Below, piece after piece: positions 10,901 through 19,094 of a stretch of 28,177 nucleotides of DNA. Where the stretch lies: positions 1 to 28,177 of the forward strand of contig JBFLVQ010000040.1 in NCBI GenBank assembly GCA_040758525.1, written 5' to 3'. The notes under the pieces are model-generated. The model had not been told where the DNA came from. It saw only the letters and a list, made by a program, of their open reading frames with translations, and ran no database searches. The translations under genes and the position numbers were made by a program. This DNA is from JBFLVQ01 sp040758525 (GTDB lineage Bacteria; Acidobacteriota; Blastocatellia; Chloracidobacteriales; JADJPF01). The stretch's first letter is position 1. The number at the start of each line of letters is the position of its first letter.

Positions 10901-12476
10901 TTTCTTGAATGGCAGTGAATACATTGCTCCGATCGACAGAGGTTAGAGCGGCTATGGTTGTATCCAGGTTTGTGCAGACAACTGCCTGTCTGTGTGAGAA
11001 GAGTTTACGCCCCGTCTGTAGCGTGTAGGCGGCATCAGCAAGATCTAACTCCTTCTCTTTGCTCAAATGCTCGGCCAGTCTGGTGCTGGCTGTTTTCAAT
11101 GCACGTTCGCTTTTGGCCGACAACAACAGCAACTGACTGGCTCTGCTGCTACTGCCGATATTGAGTACCGGCGACTCTTCCACAATGATATGAGCATTTG
11201 TTCCACCCACTCCAAAGGAACTGACCCCTGCACGGCGCGGCAAATCGCTGGCAGGCCACCCATTGAGGTGGGTATTTACATAAAAAGGACTATGCTCGAA
11301 ATCGATCTGAGGATTTGGCGTATGATAATGGAGGCTGGGTGGCAGTTCACGATTTTTTAGCGCTAACACGGTTTTGATCAAGCCAGCCACACCAGCCGCG
11401 GCGTCCAGATGGCCTATGTTGGTCTTCACTGAGCCAATTGCGCAGAAACACCGTCTGTCTGTGCTAGCACGAAAAGCTTTCGTGAGTGCGGCGATCTCGA
11501 TCGGATCCCCTAATGTGGTTGCTGTGCCATGCGCTTCCACATAACTGATCGTGTCTGCCTCTACACCAGCATTAGCTAGTGCCTCGGCGATCACTTGCGC
11601 CTGGCCATCGAGACCAGGAGCGGTATAACCAACTTTTAAAGAGCCATCATTGTTGACTGCTGAACCCTTGATAATCGCAAGGATATTATCGTGGTCGGCG
11701 AGTGCGTCCTGGAGTCTCTTAAGTACTACAATGCCCACACCGCTTCCAAAGATTGTGCCTTCACCTTTGGCATCAAAACTCCGACAATGACCATCAGGAG
11801 AGACAATACCTCCAGGCCTATAATGATAACCATATCTTAGGCTCAAATTAATGGAGACTCCGCCAGCCAATGCCATATCACATTCTTCATTGAGCAGACT
11901 CTGACAGGCGATATGGATAGCGGTAAGGGAGGTGGAACATGCGCTCTGCACAGTATGGCTGGGGCCTTTTAAGTTCAGCTTGTAGGATATACGTGTGGTA
12001 AGGAAATCGCTGGCATTGCCGATATTGATTTGAAGTCTGTCCAGGGAACTAAGATATTCAGGGTTCGCAAGCAGATTGAAGAGAAGGTAGGTGTTAATTG
12101 TCGCTCCAGCAAAAACACCGATCGCGCCCGTGTACCTATCCGAATCGTAGCCGGCCTGCTCTATCGCCTCCCAGGCGCATTCCAACAGCAGGCGATGTTG
12201 CGGATCGGTTATCTCTGCCTCTCTATGGTTCATACCAAAGAAGGCAGCATCAAACAATTCCACACCCTCTAATATCGCCGAAGCCTTTATATAAGACGGA
12301 TCCTTCAATATCTGCGGATCGACGCCCAACGAGATCAACTCCTCATTACTATAGAACCTGATCGCCTCCTCACCATTGCGTAACAGACGCCAGAAATCGT
12401 TGATATTATTCGCTCCAGGAAATCGCCCTGACATTGCAATAATGGCTATTTCCGTACCATTAAATCGCGTCTGCAC
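7914..12476 (-). CDS. Type I polyketide synthase, KS-AT-(degenerate KR)-ACP (PKS-B, second module)
   Basis: A 1,520-residue module that starts at GTG 12476, behind a strong AAGGAGGGAG site, 40 nt after PKS-A. The KS has Cys180 in SACSTSLTAIH, the His of EAHGTATTLGDPIE, and KTNIGHLDAAAG. The AT has FTGQGSQYVNM, Ser628 in GHSIGEFVAA, and HAFHS, the classic malonyl-CoA motif. The KR-position domain has the fold outline, and Ser and Tyr can be matched (CSSLSTVLGGLG, TYSCANHL). However, its NADPH glycine loop reads GTMDGPI at 1158-1164 where the sister modules have GGLGGVG and GGLGSIG, and HAAG has become YSSG. I infer an inactive ketoreductase that leaves a beta-ketone. The ACP carries Ser1442 in GGDSLVAI. 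The last 35 residues or so are a charged, R/K/E/Q-rich helix (QQREERQARRKNYQEK), probably a docking element. Confidence 0.94.
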   Translation of the reverse strand: MQTRFNGTEIAIIAMSGRFPGANNINDFWRLLRNGEEAIRFYSNEELISLGVDPQILKDPSYIKASAILEGVELFDAAFFGMNHREAEITDPQHRLLLECAWEAIEQAGYDSDRYTGAIGVFAGATINTYLLFNLLANPEYLSSLDRLQINIGNASDFLTTRISYKLNLKGPSHTVQSACSTSLTAIHIACQSLLNEECDMALAGGVSINLSLRYGYHYRPGGIVSPDGHCRSFDAKGEGTIFGSGVGIVVLKRLQDALADHDNILAIIKGSAVNNDGSLKVGYTAPGLDGQAQVIAEALANAGVEADTISYVEAHGTATTLGDPIEIAALTKAFRASTDRRCFCAIGSVKTNIGHLDAAAGVAGLIKTVLALKNRELPPSLHYHTPNPQIDFEHSPFYVNTHLNGWPASDLPRRAGVSSFGVGGTNAHIIVEESPVLNIGSSSRASQLLLLSAKSERALKTASTRLAEHLSKEKELDLADAAYTLQTGRKLFSHRQAVVCTNLDTTIAALTSVDRSNVFTAIQEKNDQPVVFMFTGQGSQYVNMCLDLYRNEPVFRQQVDQCAEALKTGLGFDLRSVLYPEDRYYADAARQLDQTAVTQPALFVIEYALAKLWMSWGVVPESMIGHSIGEFVAATLSGVLSIADALSLVCVRGKLIQQMAAGAMLTIPMSEAEIVSRFGESVSIAVVNGPSLCVVSGSLMEIEELQEQLSREGVACRRLKVGHAFHSQMMAPIIDHWVEAVKRVTLGVPKLPYISNVTGSWITEAQAGDANYWGRHLRQTVRFSEGLNELLKDHSRILLEVGPGETLSRLAKRHPAGSKATVVASLEPTASEETDLSQLLRALGKLWLSGASVDWTSFYAGEQRRKIVLPTYPFEKERYWVDAVTAPAKMQPRGTEATDKKDIQEWFYLPIWRTTLPLKTRQAYSSQEQNSYLIFEDEVGLGCEIAQRLRGYGQKVTTVKVGTHINLGRDWTGSIDPSKRDDYQALIQTLLDTDRMPDVIIHLWSLSPNKPVQANGDSFKQAQRDGFYSILFLAQALERTAPKPIRFTVVSNHLLAVTDNEFCCQEKATILGACQVIPQEIPNLTCQCIDVCLPEHISTGLSRLIDRVLAEIDIEKPKQMVAYRGDQRWVNTYEPLVCDNNGTSAIATEGGVYIITGTMDGPILALAHYLAYEKNATLAVVNDLSNRGKSKLQQFEGNSKILCFETGIEAAIRETVRQFGTINGVIYSSGFNEEEFFRLIPEVDERDCHHQFERTIADLYALEKALRNIKLDFCLICSSLSTVLGGLGTVTYSCANHLIDAFARNRNRAGDTCWITVNWDAWQVMDNGSAIHSHKFAIAHKEGLEAIRLVFSLPPLSRLIVSTTDLLARIEQWINPDMVLGLRKDLKRETNPSFHPRPNLPTPYVAPANALETSIYTIWQQALGLEMIGVNDNFFDLGGDSLVAIQVSAQLKQQLKMEIPVVNLYEGLTIRSLAKLIAPELACETASQHISQSQQREERQARRKNYQEKQLAKKRQREV

Positions 12477-12516
12477 TCTCTAACTCCCTCCTTGATGGGC
12501 GAAGAACGATCATCCC

Positions 12517-15500
12517 TTAACTATCTTCTCCCGATCGCTTAGCTAATTTCGTTACCGCTTCCTCTAAAGCCTGGTTTTTAAGCCGTCTCTCTCTTCTTCT
12601 CTCGCCACGGCTCTGGCTGTTCTCACATAAAGGCGGCTGCTGCGGATCAGCACTGATCACTTTCGCTAAAGCACTGATGGTTGGCCCCTCAAAGAGGCTG
12701 ACTACCGGAATATCGATAGCTAGTTCTTTTTTCAGCCTTGCGATCACTTTTAGGCCGATCAAGGAATTGCCACCTAGTTCGAAAAAGTTGTCATTTACAC
12801 CCAGCCGATCTATGCCAAGCACATCCTGCCAAATCCTAGCAATCGTCTCTTCTAGTTCATTGGTTGGTGGTAGATAAGAAGTGGTTAAATAGGGACGTTG
12901 TTGTGGCGTCTGGTTCTCTGCGAGCGCTAGCTTTACGCTGTTACCGCCATTGCGGTTGATCCATAGATCCAGGCGGGAAGCGAGATCGCCTGTAGAGACA
13001 ATTATTTGATCGTATGCGTTGTCAACCACACGCCGGAAAGCTTCTACGCTCTCGGTAGTCTTCATGGCATATTTGTCGATACTGGTTTGGAATGAAGCGC
13101 TCAACCTCTCCTCGCCAGTCTGCAGCCAACCATCCCAGTTTACGCTTATCCAACTTCTACAACCTCGTCTATGGCTATTGGCGAAAGCATCCATAAAAAT
13201 GTTTGCTGCCGTGTATCCAATCGTGCCTAGTCCGCCCAATATTGAAGTAGTGGAAGAGCAGAGCAGACAGAAATCGAGCCCTAGCTCTTGAGTGAGTTTT
13301 TCCAGTACATAAAGGCCGTGCGCCTTGGCCTGGAAATGTTGTTCGCAATTCTCTCGGGAGATTTCAGGAATTAAGCTGATTGCTTGCTCTCCGGTAATGC
13401 CTGCGGCATGAATAATGCCATGCAGCGCCCCAAAGTGCCTGATCCCTTCTTCAATCACCCTTTCCATCTGTCCGGCGTCTGCGACATCGGCACAGGCTAC
13501 AATCACTTCTGCACCATACTCCTCAAGCAATTGCAACTTGCTAATTTTGTCGCTCAATGGATCATTTTGCTCATGCTCGACCAACCATCTCTGCCATTGA
13601 TCTCGGGCTGGAAAAGGTGTGCGGCTAGTAAGTATCAAGCTCGCCTGAAAATTCTTAGCCAGATACTCTGCCAGAGTAAGTCCGATACTACCCAGACCGC
13701 CGGTAATCAGATAAACGCCATTTGATCTTAGTCTGCTAGCAGACCTGGCATTGCCAGCTATATAAACCGGCTCGAATGTCTGTATCCAGCGTTGCATTCC
13801 CCTGATAGCAACTACGGCATCCTGTATGTCCTGGGTTAGTTCTAACCATAGCCTTTCGTTCAGTTCTTCAGCCACTCTGACTTGAGAGGTGGACAAAGTG
13901 ATATCAATAAAGCGGCAGGCGATCCTATCATTCTCCTGTGGTATAACTTTACCAGGCGCAAGTATAGTTGCTTTTTCTGGCAATACTCGGTCAGTGTTTT
14001 CTACTGCGAAAACTTCATTGGCAACGACCAGTAGCCTAACTGTTTTGGCCAGTTCCATGGCACTGAGTGCTTGGGCAAGATAGAGCAGACTGTAGAATCC
14101 GCGTTGCTGACATTTTTCAAAAAGCTCTCTCTCAGATTCGCAGTGAATTTCGCGTGTAACATTCCAAAGGTGTACTATGGTATCGGGAATTCTATCTGTC
14201 TCTCGCAGATCCTTTAACAACTCATGATAATCCTCACCAATCTGGGAATTGATAACAAAACTCTGGTCATCCAATCTGTCATAGCAGTTCCCAGCGATCA
14301 CTCTGGTAAGATCAACACCCAAATTTTTCAACCGCTCTACAATACCATCAGCAATAGAACTGTCATCGACGAAGAGCAACCATTTACCCATTGCTGGGGT
14401 AGAATCCTCTGTTGTTGATGAGTGTGGCGACCATGACCGTTTCCAGGATGGATAATAGAACCAAGAGGAGATATCGCTCTTTTTCTCCAAATGGGAAGTA
14501 ATGCGCCTGTTCCCCATTTGTGCAATTTCAGCCTCGATCCAGTAGCGTTGTCGCTCGAATGGATAACCAGGCAATGGCAACCGTTGTCGGCGTTCTTCGC
14601 GGTGGAATCCAGCCCAGTCTATGCTCACCCCGACAAGCCATAACTTGCCTAGCGCGGTCAATAAATAGGCCTCATCTGATTGCCGTTCATAAGGGTGACG
14701 AAGGCAAGAGATAACTGACTGACCTCGTGCGGCATCAACTTGCAGCCTAGCCAGCGTAGACAAATTCTGCCCTGGCCCTACTTCTACTAGCGTGCGGCCT
14801 TCTTCTTTCAACAATTCAGCAATCCCTTGCCCGAATCGAACTGTTTCTGTGAGATGTCTGGTCCAATAACCAGGATCGGTTGCTTCCCGATCGCTGATCC
14901 AGTTGCCACTGACATTTGAAATAAAAGGTATCTTCGGCGGGTAGAGCTTAAGTTTTGCGATAAACTCTCGAAAAGGCGCTCGTATCTGCGAAACCATCTG
15001 TGAATGCGCAGCCACATCTATTTGCAACCTGCGATACTCAATCTCCTGCTCATCAAGAATAGTACTGACCTCTTCGATTGCTGTTAATGGTCCTGATACT
15101 ACGCATTGGCAAGGCGCGTTTACTGCTGCAATGGAAAGCCTGTCGCCAATTAAAGGACGGATCTCCGCTTCAGCGAGAGGCACACTAAGCATTCCTCCTT
15201 TGGGCAGCTTATCGAAGAGCTTGCCTCTGGTCACAACCAGTGCCAACGCATCCTGCAATGAAAAGACCTGGGAAAGGCAGGCCGCGACATAATCGCCAAG
15301 ACTATGACCAATCATCGCTGCCGGCACGATGCCGAAACTCATTAACAGTTTTGCTGTGGCAAATTCGATCGTGAACAGTGCAGGTAGGGCGATCGATGTT
15401 CGTTTCAACTCTTCGCCTGCCGCTGCCAGCCGTTCCGGTGAAGGATAGATCCATTCTCTTATGTCAAAACCAAGCATGTCTTTCAGCAGGTGCGCGCAAA

Positions 15501-17178
15501 GATCTACCTGCTCGCGGAAAACAGCTTCCGTACGGTAAAGACCTAGGCCCATATTTACATACTGAGCCCCTCCGCCGGGAAACATAAACACTGTCTGACG
15601 ATCATCAAACTTCTGAAATGCTGTAAAGCGGTGGTTGGCATCGGTCTGCTCTAGCCCAGCTATCGCATCCTCAACATTCTGACAGACTAAAAAACGGCGA
15701 TAGTTGAAAACCTTGCGACCGACTTGATAGGTATAAGCAACATCAGCAAGATTGCTGCCTGGGTGAACTTTTAAATACTCAGCCAAATTTGCTGTCACGG
15801 CCTCTAGCGCGGTTTCCGTCTTTGCAGAAAGCAACAAAAGTTGCCAAGGCCTAAGGCTGGGAGAAGATTCTGGCACCGACACCTCTTCTACCACTACATG
15901 AGCGTTAGTGCCACCAATACCAAAAGAACTGACTCCTGCACGGCGTGGTCCATGATCAGCCGGCCATTGAGAAAGCCGGTTATTGATGTAAAAGGGGCTA
16001 TTAGTAAGATCAAACTGAGGATTAGGCGATTCAAAATGGAGACTAGCGGGTAACTGTTTATGTTTGAGCGCTAATACCGTTTTGATCAAACCGGCCACAC
16101 CAGCAACCGTGTCCAAATGCCCTACATTGGTTTTTACTGATCCCAAGGCACAAAAGTTTTTCTTGCTAGTACGGGCGCGAAAGACCTGGTTGAGTGCAGC
16201 AACCTCTATTGGATCACCTAAAGCCGTGCCTGTGCCATGAGTTTCAATATAAGAGATCGTCTCAATGGGTACTTCTGACATAGCACAGGCTTCGGCAATG
16301 ACTTCAGCCTGACCATCAATACTGGGCGCGGTATAACCGACTTTTAGAGAACCATCATTATTAATCGCCGAGCCTTTTATTACTGCATGGATATAGTCTC
16401 CGTCCTGAAGCGCATCTTCGAGTCGCTTTAATACAACAATGCCTACACCACTGCCGACAACTGTTCCCTGAGCTTTGGCGTCGAAAGCACGACAATGGCC
16501 ATCGGGTGAAAGTATTCCTCCAGGTTGGTAAATATAGCCGCTATTATTCGGTACCCTAATGGATACCCCACCAGCCAGTGCCATATCACATTGATAAGAG
16601 AGCAGGCCCTGACAGGCTAGGCAAACAGCGGTTAAGGAAGTAGAACAGGCGGTTTGAACATTGATGCTGGGTCCGCGTAAATTCAACTTGTAAGAGATCC
16701 GAGTGGGCAGGAAATCCTTGTCATTGCCGATCATAATCTGATAGTCACCTGCCGACCTGACAAATTCAGAGTTTGAAAAAAGATTGAATAACAGATAGGT
16801 ATTCATGCCCGCGCCCGCATAGACGCCGACGCGGCCTGAGTAAATATCGCAATTGTAGCCAGCCTCTTCCAATGCTTCCCAGGCCACTTCCAAGAAGAGG
16901 CGGTGTTGTGGATCCATTATCTCAGCCTCTCTAGGGCTGAACCCGAAGAACTGCGCGTCGAACAGTTCAATCCCCTGTAATACTCCGGCTGCTTTGACAT
17001 AGTTGGGGTCGTTCAGGGTGGCTTGATCAATCCCAGAGGATAACAACTGCTGGTCGGAAAAAAACGAGATCGATTCCACTCCATCATGCAAGTTCTGCCA
17101 AAATTCTGCGATATTGTTTGCACCAGGGAAGCGACCAGCCATTCCGATTATTGCAATCTCTTCGTTATTGCTTGTCAT
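12517..17178 (-). CDS. Type I polyketide synthase, KS-AT-KR-ACP (PKS-A, first module)
   Basis: A 1,553-residue module, the first PKS of the operon. The KS begins near residue 7, with Cys178 in QTACSTSLTAV, THGTGTALGDPIE and KTNVGHLDTVAG; it is a condensing KS, not a KSQ loading domain. The AT is divergent: FPGGGAQYVNM replaces GQGSQ, Ser626 sits in GHSLGDY (D for the usual E), and the specificity motif is VAAHS, neither HAFH (malonyl) nor YASH (methylmalonyl). The KR is intact: GGLGSIG at 1160-1166, HAAGITGEQ, CSSTTSILGG and YTAAN. The ACP has Ser1472 in GGNSLIG. The C-terminal tail is basic (SRGERRRERRLKNQ) and resembles that of PKS-B. The start is ATG 17178; AAGGAG lies 14 nt upstream, longer than ideal. 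Expected role: one extension with ketoreduction. What primes it is not visible. Confidence 0.95.
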   Translation of the reverse strand: MTSNNEEIAIIGMAGRFPGANNIAEFWQNLHDGVESISFFSDQQLLSSGIDQATLNDPNYVKAAGVLQGIELFDAQFFGFSPREAEIMDPQHRLFLEVAWEALEEAGYNCDIYSGRVGVYAGAGMNTYLLFNLFSNSEFVRSAGDYQIMIGNDKDFLPTRISYKLNLRGPSINVQTACSTSLTAVCLACQGLLSYQCDMALAGGVSIRVPNNSGYIYQPGGILSPDGHCRAFDAKAQGTVVGSGVGIVVLKRLEDALQDGDYIHAVIKGSAINNDGSLKVGYTAPSIDGQAEVIAEACAMSEVPIETISYIETHGTGTALGDPIEVAALNQVFRARTSKKNFCALGSVKTNVGHLDTVAGVAGLIKTVLALKHKQLPASLHFESPNPQFDLTNSPFYINNRLSQWPADHGPRRAGVSSFGIGGTNAHVVVEEVSVPESSPSLRPWQLLLLSAKTETALEAVTANLAEYLKVHPGSNLADVAYTYQVGRKVFNYRRFLVCQNVEDAIAGLEQTDANHRFTAFQKFDDRQTVFMFPGGGAQYVNMGLGLYRTEAVFREQVDLCAHLLKDMLGFDIREWIYPSPERLAAAGEELKRTSIALPALFTIEFATAKLLMSFGIVPAAMIGHSLGDYVAACLSQVFSLQDALALVVTRGKLFDKLPKGGMLSVPLAEAEIRPLIGDRLSIAAVNAPCQCVVSGPLTAIEEVSTILDEQEIEYRRLQIDVAAHSQMVSQIRAPFREFIAKLKLYPPKIPFISNVSGNWISDREATDPGYWTRHLTETVRFGQGIAELLKEEGRTLVEVGPGQNLSTLARLQVDAARGQSVISCLRHPYERQSDEAYLLTALGKLWLVGVSIDWAGFHREERRQRLPLPGYPFERQRYWIEAEIAQMGNRRITSHLEKKSDISSWFYYPSWKRSWSPHSSTTEDSTPAMGKWLLFVDDSSIADGIVERLKNLGVDLTRVIAGNCYDRLDDQSFVINSQIGEDYHELLKDLRETDRIPDTIVHLWNVTREIHCESERELFEKCQQRGFYSLLYLAQALSAMELAKTVRLLVVANEVFAVENTDRVLPEKATILAPGKVIPQENDRIACRFIDITLSTSQVRVAEELNERLWLELTQDIQDAVVAIRGMQRWIQTFEPVYIAGNARSASRLRSNGVYLITGGLGSIGLTLAEYLAKNFQASLILTSRTPFPARDQWQRWLVEHEQNDPLSDKISKLQLLEEYGAEVIVACADVADAGQMERVIEEGIRHFGALHGIIHAAGITGEQAISLIPEISRENCEQHFQAKAHGLYVLEKLTQELGLDFCLLCSSTTSILGGLGTIGYTAANIFMDAFANSHRRGCRSWISVNWDGWLQTGEERLSASFQTSIDKYAMKTTESVEAFRRVVDNAYDQIIVSTGDLASRLDLWINRNGGNSVKLALAENQTPQQRPYLTTSYLPPTNELEETIARIWQDVLGIDRLGVNDNFFELGGNSLIGLKVIARLKKELAIDIPVVSLFEGPTISALAKVISADPQQPPLCENSQSRGERRRERRLKNQALEEAVTKLAKRSGEDS

Positions 17179-17264
17179 TGAGCCGTGTGTTACTCCTTAC
17201 GACATAAAGCTCACAACTCTTGATAGCGTTTCTCATCGCAGTCGGCTCACGCCTATGCCGCGGT

Positions 17265-18860
17265 TTAATGAGGATCAAGCAGAATTTCCTTCTGACAAAA
17301 GAGTCTTTCTGAATTGATCCCACGATGACGGCATTCTGTAACTAGCTTGTTCGATTCAATAATCGGGCGGGATTCGTCTGTATATTGAATGGAGGTCAGA
17401 TATGTTAGCCAGGGCTCTTGTCCCATCGCATAGACATAAACTTCCTGAGGGCGTAATATGTCAACGATAGCCAAACCCTTCTCGCAATTGGAGCCGTCAA
17501 ATCTCCTTGTCTGATCCATTTTTCTCACCAATGCGTTGGTCATCAGCGGACCATACAACCAACTCATCGGCGCACCATCACACTCCATACCCAGCAACAG
17601 TATGTCAAGACCCCTAAACCAATTGCTTATGTGCTGGTAAAGCTTGGTTTCGATATTGTTGGAATCGGCGAGACATAATACTGACCGCCCTTTCAAGCTG
17701 ATCCAGTATGCAATCTTAGTCCTGATATTGAGGTCGGCATGTTCGCCAAGAAATGGCAGGCCAGTAATTGTTCCATCCTTGATCTTGATCTCCTCCATTT
17801 CGTCAATCTCTCTGACATCACTAAATCCCAGAATTTGAAACAGCAGTTTCAAAGATGGATCGGCCAGCCCACCGCCATTATTCTTGGGTAGCACCACTGT
17901 CCTAACCTTATGACGTAGTTGCAGCAATGACTCGAACATGCAGTGATCCTGATGGTTGTGAGTGATCAATACATAATCTATTGTTTCCGGCAAATCGGCA
18001 TAGGTGTAACAACTGTATGTGCCGTCGTTGCCATAACAGATCACTGGATCGACCAGCACGCTCACATCTTTTGTCTCAATTAACACACAGGCATGGCCAA
18101 AGTAACGTACCCTCACGCCGTCGCCAGCAAAGCCATGACATGGTTCAGGTTCATCCTCAGTGAAGAAGCACCTAAAGAACTCACCCTCTGGCTTGATGCC
18201 TAGAACCTCGCTGATATGACCAAACGATTGTGGCCGTTGCCGCATCTGGAACAATTCATCGATGCCGGAATGCTTGAAAGGAATAGTTAAATGGAGTTGA
18301 TCACTGGTAAGCAGCCTAGGCGTGCTGAAGACGAAAGTGCGAGTATCCCTTTGGGAAAGAAATAGTGAGACACTCTGAGATGATTCCTTGTAGTAAGGAC
18401 TACGATAGAGCAAGGCTTCGATGAATCTGATCGCGGGCCTGTTATTCAAGTCGTATACCAGTTCAATATAGCCCTTCAGTACTTCTGGGACTTTCTGGTA
18501 GAGAGGCTCCAAAGAAAAGCCGCTTGCCTCACCCGTCAATATATTATCAAGCGTTTTGACCGCTTCAGCAAATGCTAACACTTGCTCATTTTCCTTCACT
18601 GTCCTACCGATCAGGTTCTTTATTTCATCAACCTTACTGACTTCATAATTGATGAACGGGCCACCCAACATTGCCGGGTTTTTTAAAGCAGAAACATGCA
18701 CTTGAGGGGCATTGACGAACGACTGCATGATCTTCAAATGCGAGTTAGTGACATACATTGCTGAGGTCGCTGGCGACAATAGATACGACCAAGCATACCA
18801 TTGATTAAATAATGGCTCCATTCCTGCCTGTTGCTTGAGGTAGACTATGTCATTTCTCAT
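17265..18860 (-). CDS. CmlA/FrsH-type NRPS-associated diiron beta-hydroxylase (MBL fold)
   Basis: I chose ATG 18860 (531 residues) with GGAG 12 nt upstream; the frame opens further at TTG 18881 (+7 residues), without a good ribosome site. The C-terminal half is metallo-beta-lactamase-like: RYFGHACVLIET, VLVDPV, ITHNHQDH, LGEHADLNI, LCLADSNN. Candidate metal ligands are H301, H303, D305, H306, E373 and D399. Their mutual spacing equals that of the CmlA ligands as I recall them (H305, H307, D309, H310, E377, D403). The N-terminal 250 residues match no common domain, as in CmlA, which is about 532 residues. CmlA (chloramphenicol) and FrsH (FR900359) use O2 to beta-hydroxylate an amino acid held on an NRPS carrier protein. 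Its place as first gene, 86 nt before PKS-A, fits the same role here. A plain MBL hydrolase is the alternative, but length and ligand spacing argue against it. Confidence 0.85.
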   Translation of the reverse strand: MRNDIVYLKQQAGMEPLFNQWYAWSYLLSPATSAMYVTNSHLKIMQSFVNAPQVHVSALKNPAMLGGPFINYEVSKVDEIKNLIGRTVKENEQVLAFAEAVKTLDNILTGEASGFSLEPLYQKVPEVLKGYIELVYDLNNRPAIRFIEALLYRSPYYKESSQSVSLFLSQRDTRTFVFSTPRLLTSDQLHLTIPFKHSGIDELFQMRQRPQSFGHISEVLGIKPEGEFFRCFFTEDEPEPCHGFAGDGVRVRYFGHACVLIETKDVSVLVDPVICYGNDGTYSCYTYADLPETIDYVLITHNHQDHCMFESLLQLRHKVRTVVLPKNNGGGLADPSLKLLFQILGFSDVREIDEMEEIKIKDGTITGLPFLGEHADLNIRTKIAYWISLKGRSVLCLADSNNIETKLYQHISNWFRGLDILLLGMECDGAPMSWLYGPLMTNALVRKMDQTRRFDGSNCEKGLAIVDILRPQEVYVYAMGQEPWLTYLTSIQYTDESRPIIESNKLVTECRHRGINSERLFCQKEILLDPH

Positions 18861-18961
18861 TGCCCATATCTTCTCCACCAATAAAATTCAATTCCGCCAT
18901 TCTCCATTTTTGGTTTGCAATCTTTGCTGTTGCTAGAGCCTCTTCATAAAACGGAAAGGCA

Positions 18962-18990
18962 ACTATAGTATCATTCCCATTACCCGTGAA
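18962..18990 (-). promoter_or_regulatory. Possible sigma-70-like promoter of the biosynthetic operon
   Basis: On the minus strand, TTCACG (18990-18985; 4 of 6 to TTGACA), a 17-base spacer and TATAGT (18967-18962; 5 of 6 to TATAAT) lie about 100 nt upstream of the CmlA-like start. Such matches occur by chance in AT-rich DNA. Its position between the first gene and the palindrome cluster makes it the best candidate. Confidence 0.3.
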
Positions 18991-19038
18991 CATTCCTTAT
19001 CAATAACAGTATGGAGACGTCAAATTGGTTGTCAGGAA

Positions 19039-19094
19039 CAGTTGCTATTCATAGCAATGGCCTTGCTGCAACTGAAGGAGTTACTGTGCAGCAA
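19039..19094. repeat. Cluster of overlapping inverted repeats upstream of the operon
   Basis: Three perfect inverted repeats overlap within 56 bases: TTGCTAT/ATAGCAA (19042-19057, two-base centre), CAGTTGC/GCAACTG (19039-19045 with 19068-19074), and TTGCTGCA/TGCAGCAA (19063-19070 with 19087-19094). The half-site TTGCT/AGCAA recurs. It begins about 50 bp upstream of the candidate -35 box. It could be an operator for a dimeric regulator, or alternative stem-loops if transcribed. No poly-T follows on either strand. Confidence 0.5.

Noticed and set aside
12517..17178. PKS-A as a KSQ-type loading protein
   Set aside because: Its KS keeps the active-site Cys178 and all condensing motifs.
17265..18860. 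Thioesterase- or lactonase-type MBL hydrolase as the role of the CmlA-like protein
   Set aside because: The 250-residue N-terminal domain, total length and Glu373/Asp399 spacing fit CmlA better than simple MBL hydrolases.
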